Positions 58,423 to 64,000 of a DNA stretch of 64,000 nucleotides are shown here, one piece after another. Source of the DNA: Paenibacillus sp. S150 (GTDB taxonomy: Bacteria > Bacillota > Bacilli > Paenibacillales > Paenibacillaceae); NCBI RefSeq assembly GCF_019352175.1, contig NZ_JACBYI010000007.1:144723-208722 (forward strand). Direction: 5' to 3'. Each line of letters begins with the position of its first letter. Position 1 is the first letter of the stretch. The position numbers were made by a program, and so were the translations under genes. The notes under the pieces are model-generated. The model was not told the origin of the DNA, made no database searches, and saw only the letters and a program-made list of their open reading frames with translations.

Positions 58423-59424
58423 ATGGAACCGCTGACGGACCCTTTTGGACGACTGCATGATTATATGCGTATTTCGGTTACAGACCGCTGCAACCTGCGC
58501 TGCATTTATTGTATGCCTGCGGAAGGAATGCAATTCCAGCCCCGGGACGAGATTATGAGCTATGAGGAAATTACCGCTGTAGTGGAAGCGCTCGCGCCTC
58601 TGGGCCTGAGCAAGATCCGGTTGACCGGGGGCGAACCTCTGGTCCGCAAGGATTTGGACAAGCTGGTCGCCATGCTTGCCGCTATTCCGGGCATTGAAGA
58701 TATATCGCTTACCACTAACGGCCTGATGCTTCCCGCCAAAGCTGCTCTACTCAAGCAAGCTGGCCTAAAGCGGGTAAACATCAGCCTGGACTCCCTGCGG
58801 CAGGACCGCTTCGCCATGATTACGCGCGGCGGCGAGGTCGCCAAGGTGCTGAAGGGGATGGAAGCCGCTGAGGCGGCAGGTCTCTCCCCGATCAAGCTCA
58901 ATGTGGTGCTGATGAAGGGGATCAACGATGATGAGATCAAGGATTTCATCTCGCTGACCTTGAATAGCCCTGTGAATGTGCGCTTCATTGAATATATGCC
59001 TATCGGCAACGCAAGCGATGCCTGGCGTCAGACGTATCTGCCTCTGGAAACGGTAGTTGAAGCGTGCAATGAAGCAGGCTGGGCCACAGAAGAGGCGGAC
59101 CTGCCCTCCGGCAACGGCCCGTCACAGAACCGGCGGGTTGTCGGTGCGCGCGGAACCTTCGGGCTGATCCATCCCGTAAGCGAGCATTTCTGTGACAACT
59201 GCAACCGGCTGCGCCTCACGGCGGACGGCCATATCAAGGCCTGCCTCTACTGGGCAGACGAGTATAACGTGCGCCCTTTGACCGCAGACCCCGCAGCTGT
59301 GCAGGCTTTATTCCGCCAGGCACTGGGCAACAAGCCGCATAACCACGAAATGGCGCTCGCCCTGGAGCGCAAAGCGCAGAGCCACACCCCGACCGTGCGG
59401 CGCATGTCGCAGATTGGGGGCTAG
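58423..59424 (+). CDS. moaA: GTP 3',8-cyclase MoaA
   Basis: A radical SAM enzyme for the first step of molybdenum cofactor synthesis, turning GTP into 3',8-cyclo-GTP. The N-terminal cluster motif is Cys23-x3-Cys27-x2-Cys30. [13 protein letters not shown] and ISLTTNG follow. The second cluster is [20 protein letters not shown]. The protein ends in Gly-Gly, which the family needs for activity. 333 residues. The ATG has a GAAGGGAG site. Other moa genes are not in this window. Confidence 0.97.
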   Translation: MEPLTDPFGRLHDYMRISVTDRCNLRCIYCMPAEGMQFQPRDEIMSYEEITAVVEALAPLGLSKIRLTGGEPLVRKDLDKLVAMLAAIPGIEDISLTTNGLMLPAKAALLKQAGLKRVNISLDSLRQDRFAMITRGGEVAKVLKGMEAAEAAGLSPIKLNVVLMKGINDDEIKDFISLTLNSPVNVRFIEYMPIGNASDAWRQTYLPLETVVEACNEAGWATEEADLPSGNGPSQNRRVVGARGTFGLIHPVSEHFCDNCNRLRLTADGHIKACLYWADEYNVRPLTADPAAVQALFRQALGNKPHNHEMALALERKAQSHTPTVRRMSQIGG

Positions 59425-59442
59425 CGGCAGGGAATGTCAAAC

Positions 59443-59484
59443 AACGGCAGTGCCATCCTGTTAAGGATCGCTCTGCCGTTTTCT
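59443..59484 (+). terminator. Terminator of moaA
   Basis: ACGGCAG..ATCCT pairs with AGGAT..CTGCCGT and is followed by TTTTC, 18 bases beyond the stop. The remaining 210 bases up to the next gene contain nothing recognisable. Confidence 0.75.
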
Positions 59485-59693
59485 ATGCAACACACAAACA
59501 CTATGACCTGTAAGCTCACACTCCCTGCGCTATAACACCGTAATTTCCTCTGGTATGAAACAAACCGACCCAGAAGCCCCTATTTTGCTAATTGTTTTTA
59601 CTGTAATAAGGACCCAGATGACGCTGTTTCAAGAAATGTAACGAAGCATCGTGTTGAATCGATCAATCGGCAAGCTAAACAGTACAGCCAATC

Positions 59694-60983
59694 CTAAATA
59701 TTAATCTCAAACTCCACCGATATCGTACCCCTAATCACATTGCGGTCATTATCCACTTCAGCGGACAGGTCCACGTTGCTCAGAGCCACTTCTTGGCCTC
59801 TGAAGCGTCTGCGGGCTAAGTAATACGTTGCCAGTTCGCAGCGGAAGCGGGTGTGATGGTCATCGTTGATCTGCTTGTTTTTTATGAAATGTCTCCGGTA
59901 AGGTATGTACGCCGAAAAACGCCGCAGGATATGGTCCACATCCCACTGGTAGCGATTTGCCGTTTGCACTATTCTGAACAAAGCTGTAAAAATTTCATTC
60001 TCTCTTGTCGAAACAAAATCTACATACTCCTCCAATACCTCCTGCTGCCCGTCCATTAGGCGATTCAAGTAAGTATTGGCTGTCCCCCACTCTTGAAATT
60101 GGGCTATGATCCGGTAGACTTCCTCTCCACTTTCCTTTATCCAGCTTCCATCCGTATACAGTGGAATAATCTCCAAGGCATTTTTGTAGTCTCCACGTTC
60201 CTCGTATGTGCATGAACGCATCAGTTGCGCGTATAGAATATAAAAATATAATGGTTTTTCTAATGTTTCCTGACTCTTGCATCTGTGGTCTGACCGGCTG
60301 TGAATTTGATATTGAATAGTGGCAAGACGGTGCAATTCTTTTGCCAGCTCTTCTGCTTTCTCCCAATGGTGAAGAGCGTAGTACACATGCAGCAGCTGCT
60401 TTAGCGCATCCAATTGATGAGCTTCATCCAGCCGGGTCACATAGTTTTCAAATAGCGCAGCCGCTATCAGATTCTGCTGAGGATCATCACCCAAAGCCAT
60501 AACAAATAAACGGTACTGACACAGCGCCAGCCGCTCCGAGTGCTGGTATTTCTCGCTGGCGCCCACATTCTCATACAAAAGCGCTGCCGCCTGCCATTGG
60601 CCCTGCCCGAACAGCCCTTCGGCCACCTCAAACAACATAGGCACATTCTTCAGATTATCCAGCAGAATTTGTACCATGCGTTCAATGCAATCCACTCGTC
60701 CAAGCTCTGCACAGCGGATCATAAACGGGCGCAGCCGCCGCCAGGTGGGTGCCGAATGATAAAAGCATTCATCCACATATAAGCTGAAAAAGTAATCCTC
60801 CACCTCCTCCATCCCTCTGGTGATTAAAGCCAGGTGACTCATCGCTATCGGCTGAGTGCCTTTGACAATCCGGCTGAGTGTTCCGGAATTAATGCCGACT
60901 TTGTCTGCAAACTGGTTAATGGACATGCTCTGTTCGGATAAATAACTCGCTAGCTGATCTCGAATCGTGGCTGTAGACTCCAA
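59694..60983 (-). CDS. XRE-type HTH protein with a helical repeat domain
   Basis: About 430 residues. The N-terminal HTH (SINQFADKVGINSGTLSRIVKGTQPI) is of the Cro/C1 type. The rest is a chain of helix pairs resembling TPR repeats (WQAAALLYENVGAS, WEKAEELAKELHRLA, GDYKNALEIIPLY), so it has the general layout of PlcR/Rgg-type peptide-sensing regulators. I start it at the TTG at 60983, five bases after AAGGCGGTG; longer starts have no ribosome site. No short peptide gene is seen next to it. The target is unknown. Confidence 0.82.
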   Translation of the reverse strand: MESTATIRDQLASYLSEQSMSINQFADKVGINSGTLSRIVKGTQPIAMSHLALITRGMEEVEDYFFSLYVDECFYHSAPTWRRLRPFMIRCAELGRVDCIERMVQILLDNLKNVPMLFEVAEGLFGQGQWQAAALLYENVGASEKYQHSERLALCQYRLFVMALGDDPQQNLIAAALFENYVTRLDEAHQLDALKQLLHVYYALHHWEKAEELAKELHRLATIQYQIHSRSDHRCKSQETLEKPLYFYILYAQLMRSCTYEERGDYKNALEIIPLYTDGSWIKESGEEVYRIIAQFQEWGTANTYLNRLMDGQQEVLEEYVDFVSTRENEIFTALFRIVQTANRYQWDVDHILRRFSAYIPYRRHFIKNKQINDDHHTRFRCELATYYLARRRFRGQEVALSNVDLSAEVDNDRNVIRGTISVEFEINI

Positions 60984-61157
60984 GGAAACACCGCCTTCCG
61001 GATTCCAAAAAATAGGACTTTGTCTGTATATCTGTAATCCTATGTGACAATATTTCATGGGTCAATAGCCTAGATTCGTCTATAAAGTGAACACGGGAAA
61101 ATATTCTAAATTTTCGGCAATAGGGTTGCCAAATCTTATGAAACAAGGGATTACACG

Positions 61158-61772
61158 TCAAAACGGCCTCCACAGCTGTACTCCCATGTATACCGCAATG
61201 CCCCAGATCAGCAAGGCTGAAACCCGGTTCAGCAAGCGGATCACTCTGCCCGAGGCATCCACTCTGCCCAGCCACCGGCCGGCCGCTGCCAGGCCCAGGA
61301 ACCACAGCCAGGAGACCCCGGCCGTGGCAGCTGCGAACGCCCACCGTTCAGCGCCGATATATTGCAGCGAATTGGTGCCGATAACCCCCACTGTATCCAT
61401 CAGCGCATGGGGGTTCAGCAAAGACACGGAGAGGGCATACCCCACCTGCCCCTTTAGCGGGAGCACTTTTGCCCCGCCCTCCGCCGGAGCCGCCGCGTTC
61501 CAAATTTTCCGGCCCATGCTGCACAGAAATACAATTCCCGCACCATACACGATCGGCGCCACCCATCCAATGGAAAGTATAAGGAGCGAAATTCCGCCGA
61601 CAGCGGCGGCAATCAGCAGCGTATCGCATACTGCCGCCGTAAGAATTACAGGCACTGCTCTGCGGAACCGGGGCTGCAGCGCCCCCTGATTGAAGACAAA
61701 TATATTCTGTACGCCCAGCGGCAAAATAAGCCCAAAGGCCAATATGATTCCATGTACGATTGCTTCCAGCAT
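61158..61772 (-). CDS. LysE family amino acid exporter
   Basis: 204 residues with five or six spans. The family motif is GLILPLGVQNIFVFNQGAL at the N-terminus, followed by VILTAAVCDTLLIAAAVGG and VSLLNPHALMDTVGVIG, which match the ArgO/LysE branch exporting basic amino acids. The ATG at 61772 has GGAGGGGG upstream. It is transcribed divergently from the MocR-type regulator at 62013, which probably controls it. The 240-base gap holds the two promoters, but no strong operator stands out. Confidence 0.9.
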   Translation of the reverse strand: MLEAIVHGIILAFGLILPLGVQNIFVFNQGALQPRFRRAVPVILTAAVCDTLLIAAAVGGISLLILSIGWVAPIVYGAGIVFLCSMGRKIWNAAAPAEGGAKVLPLKGQVGYALSVSLLNPHALMDTVGVIGTNSLQYIGAERWAFAAATAGVSWLWFLGLAAAGRWLGRVDASGRVIRLLNRVSALLIWGIAVYMGVQLWRPF

Positions 61773-62012
61773 GACTCTGCCCCCTCCAGTACGCATACGG
61801 ATCTGGATATGGCGGGCAGGCCCGCCTCACTCCCCCCTCGCCTTCCGCTGCATTACTGATAGTACTCCGCGATACCGGAATTCGTATCCAGCCAAATTAT
61901 TTAAGTAATACCCAACCAAGCGGCGATATGCAGGAGGAAAGTGATATACTTCAGATAAAAAGCCCAAGGCCGGGGCGTCCCGGGACAGAGCCTTGATAAA
62001 GGAGCTGGCATT

Positions 62013-63545
62013 TTGAACGAACGACATCATACAAAGCAGCTTCCGGGTGGAGCCTGGAGGCCCGATCCCGCCTCACCGTTGCCGCTCTACAGCCAAATCT
62101 CCGATTATTTCATGAATAAAATCACCAGCGGAGCATGGCCTCCCGGAACGAGGCTTGCCCCGCAGCGCGAGCTATGCCGCCAGTTAGGCGTCAACCGCAG
62201 TACAGTGGCGACGGCACTGGGCCAGCTAACGTCGCTGGGGTTGATCGAAGGCAGACGGGGCGGCGGAACCCGGGTGGCAGATATCCGGCTGGCTGAGGTA
62301 AAGACAGCTGCAGCGGGTGAAGATCCTGATGCGGATTCAGTATCCGTAACGCGCTCCGGAAGCTGGAATGCCTATGTCGAAGAAGGCGTTCACTATCCTA
62401 ATCTGCCTACAGTACAGGACATCAACCGCCTGGAATATGAGCAGGGGCTGGTAAGGCTCGGTACCGGAGAGCCCTCGCCAGAGCTGCTGCCCGGGGAGGC
62501 AATGACACGTGTACTGGCCGAGCTTTCCCGGCAGACACTTCCACCGCTATCTTATGAGGAACCCCTTGGCAGCTTGGCTCTGCGGAGCGCTGTCAGCCGT
62601 GAGTTGAAGAAAAACGGCATTCAGGCTGATCCTGCCTCCATCCTGATTACCTCCGGTGCGCTTCAGGGGCTGCAGCTGATTGCGGTGGGGCTTTTGCCGC
62701 GAGGCTCCACCATTCTGCTGGAGAAGCCGTCCTATCTCTATTCCATCCACGCCTTCCAATCGGCCGGCGTGAAGTTCAGCGGCCTGCCCATGGATAAGCA
62801 TGGACTGCGCATGGAGCGGCTGGCCCGGGAAGCCCGCCGGACGAAGGCGGCGATGCTGTACAGTATTCCGGCCTTCCATAATCCCACAGGCATTCTGATG
62901 GATGCGCGGCGGCGGCAGGAGCTTATGGATGTGACCGGCAAGCTTGGCCTGCCGATCCTTGAGGATGGAGCGTATCAGGAGCTGTGGCTGGATACGCCGC
63001 CGCCCCTGCCGCTGAAGGCGCTGGACCGTGAAGGCAGAGTGCTGCATCTCGGCACACTCTCCAAAGCCGCCAGCCCAGGCTTGCGCATCGGCTGGATCGT
63101 AGGCCCCGAGCCGGTCGTGCGGCGGCTGGCCGACATCAAGATGCAGACCGACTACGGCGCAAGCTCGCTCTCGCAGCTTGCCGCCGCCCGGTGGCTGGAG
63201 GGCGGGTATCACGAGGAGCATCTCCGGCGCCTGCGGCTCAGGCTGCGGCAGCGGCGTGATGCTGTGCTGGAGCTGCTGGAGCACCATTTTGCCGGACTGG
63301 CTGAATGGAATGTTCCAGCCGGAGGCTTCTACATCTGGCTGTCTTTGGGCACGCCGGTGCCTTTGCGAACCCTGTTTCGCATTGCCCACAAGGCCGGGCT
63401 GCTGCTGAACACCGGCGATCTGTACGACCGCGGCGACAGCCGCCATCTGCGGCTCTCCTACGTCTATGCTTCGCCAGCCGAACTGGAGCGCGGCCTCCCC
63501 TTGTTGGCCGGGCTGATCCGCAGGCTGCAGCTGTCCGGTTCCTGA
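62013..63545 (+). CDS. MocR-type regulator (GntR HTH plus aminotransferase domain)
   Basis: 510 residues. The N-terminal winged helix of the GntR family is LPLYSQISDYFMNKITSGAWPPGTRLAPQRELCRQLGVNRSTVATAL (24-70). The C-terminal fold-I aminotransferase domain holds the PLP lysine in HLGTLSKAASPGLRIGW, with IPAFHNPTG and LEDGAYQELW. Such proteins sense an amino compound through PLP. The start is TTG with an AAAGGAG site. Divergent orientation from the LysE exporter suggests control of amino acid export, like other regulator/exporter pairs. Confidence 0.92.
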   Translation: MNERHHTKQLPGGAWRPDPASPLPLYSQISDYFMNKITSGAWPPGTRLAPQRELCRQLGVNRSTVATALGQLTSLGLIEGRRGGGTRVADIRLAEVKTAAAGEDPDADSVSVTRSGSWNAYVEEGVHYPNLPTVQDINRLEYEQGLVRLGTGEPSPELLPGEAMTRVLAELSRQTLPPLSYEEPLGSLALRSAVSRELKKNGIQADPASILITSGALQGLQLIAVGLLPRGSTILLEKPSYLYSIHAFQSAGVKFSGLPMDKHGLRMERLAREARRTKAAMLYSIPAFHNPTGILMDARRRQELMDVTGKLGLPILEDGAYQELWLDTPPPLPLKALDREGRVLHLGTLSKAASPGLRIGWIVGPEPVVRRLADIKMQTDYGASSLSQLAAARWLEGGYHEEHLRRLRLRLRQRRDAVLELLEHHFAGLAEWNVPAGGFYIWLSLGTPVPLRTLFRIAHKAGLLLNTGDLYDRGDSRHLRLSYVYASPAELERGLPLLAGLIRRLQLSGS

Positions 63546-63694
63546 ACCGGGCCGCTGTCCATATCCAGTGTATCGCTGTGAGCTGCCAATGCTGAATTTC
63601 CGGATTGCTGGATTGCTGGACAGCGCTGTGATCCGCACACTTTTATTGTCATGCCTTACCTGCCGGCAGCTGCTGAAACCCGGCGGGAAGTCCA
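63546..63694. other. Short gap, nothing recognised
   Basis: No frame, hairpin or repeat of note between the MocR stop and the family 2 repeats. Confidence 0.35.
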
Positions 63695-63886
63695 TGTGGA
63701 AAAAGTGCACTTAATTCTACTCACATCCCCTTTTCCGCAAGCGTTAGTGGGAAAAAGGATATTTAATCCATCCGTTTCACTCTTATAGAGGGAAATACGC
63801 TTAAAATAAGTTTACTTTTTCCCGCTATACCCTCTAACGCAAGCTTTTTAATCCATTTAAGTTCACTTTTTCCGTAACTACTTAGG
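63695..63886. repeat. Family 2 repeats
   Basis: Copies of GTGG(G)AAAAAG with ACTTAAT-like extension at 63697, 63748 (TTAGTGGGAAAAAGGATATT), then reversed copies (AAGTTTACTTTTTCCCGC near 63810 and AAGTTCACTTTTTCCG near 63858). Spacing of about 50 bases. Similar to the arrays at 33451 and 42530. Confidence 0.6.
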
Positions 63887-63968
63887 TCCTCTCTGTTACC
63901 CCCATCCAGATAATGGGTAAATAATACTCTAAACATATATATACCTAGCTGGAAGGAGGAGAGCAGAA

Positions 63969-64000
63969 ATGAGTCCCGAAGACATTCGACGAATCAGCCG
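63969..64000 (+). CDS. Start of an unidentified gene (3' part off the window)
   Basis: ATG with a very strong GGAAGGAGGAG site upstream. The first codons give MSPEDIRRIS. Too short to identify. The upstream AT-rich stretch from about 63900 (TAATACT, TATATATAC) probably carries its promoter. Confidence 0.65.
   Translation, partial: MSPEDIRRIS

Overview
The window looks like the chromosome of a Paenibacillus-type spore-forming, flagellated Firmicute. The evidence is a set of sporulation genes (spoIIID, spoIIQ, spoIID, spoIIR), flagellar rod/hook genes beside mbl, SLH-type surface proteins with a csaB pyruvyl transferase, and a gene order from ywl genes to atp genes to murA close to that of Bacillus subtilis. 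Nearly every gene from 1 to 49 kb is on the minus strand. The right end (49.6-64 kb) is mixed and more accessory. No tRNA, rRNA, CRISPR array, prophage or transposase was seen.

Layout. 1-12.6 kb: the 5' two-thirds of a very large S-layer protein gene that runs off the left edge, a small unknown gene, a second SLH surface protein, then tagO, tagA, csaB and a DUF5693 membrane protein. Together these would build and pyruvylate the secondary cell-wall polymer to which SLH domains bind. 12.7-18.3 kb: pgcA, fabZ, a small EpuA-like membrane protein, flhP, flhO, mbl. 18.5-21 kb: spoIIID with a good sigma-E promoter, spoIIQ with a good sigma-F promoter, spoIID. 21.2-32.8 kb: murA, a DUF1146 protein, the full ATP synthase operon (atpZ-I-B-E-F-H-A-G-D-C, read right to left), a UDP-GlcNAc 2-epimerase and upp. 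33.7-45 kb: glyA and ywlG behind a ZTP riboswitch with its own terminator, then ywlE, mntP, the Sua5 gene, spoIIR, two tandem FtsW/RodA-type genes, prmC and prfA. 45.5-49.2 kb: ychF, a 51-bp tandem repeat array, a GNAT acetyltransferase and a type 2 IPP isomerase. 49.6-64 kb: two phospholipase-D-type genes, a TetR regulator with an RND efflux pump, a TorD-like chaperone divergent from moaA, an XRE regulator, a LysE exporter divergent from a MocR regulator, and the first codons of one more gene.

Beyond the genes, several things stand out. There are two families of dispersed intergenic repeats: family 1 (a long imperfect palindrome with a conserved tail, seven copies) and family 2 (AGTGGAAAAAGT-type ends, three loci). 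Most intercistronic gaps inside the atp operon carry RNA hairpins, some made of a repeated 39-41 bp unit. A 51-bp tandem array is open for translation on both strands. Several housekeeping proteins (PrmC, Sua5, SpoIID, the RND pump) carry GC-rich Ala/Gly/Pro inserts. I did not find a convincing new defence or biosynthetic system. The dispersed repeat family and the coupled S-layer/polymer locus are the most interesting parts.
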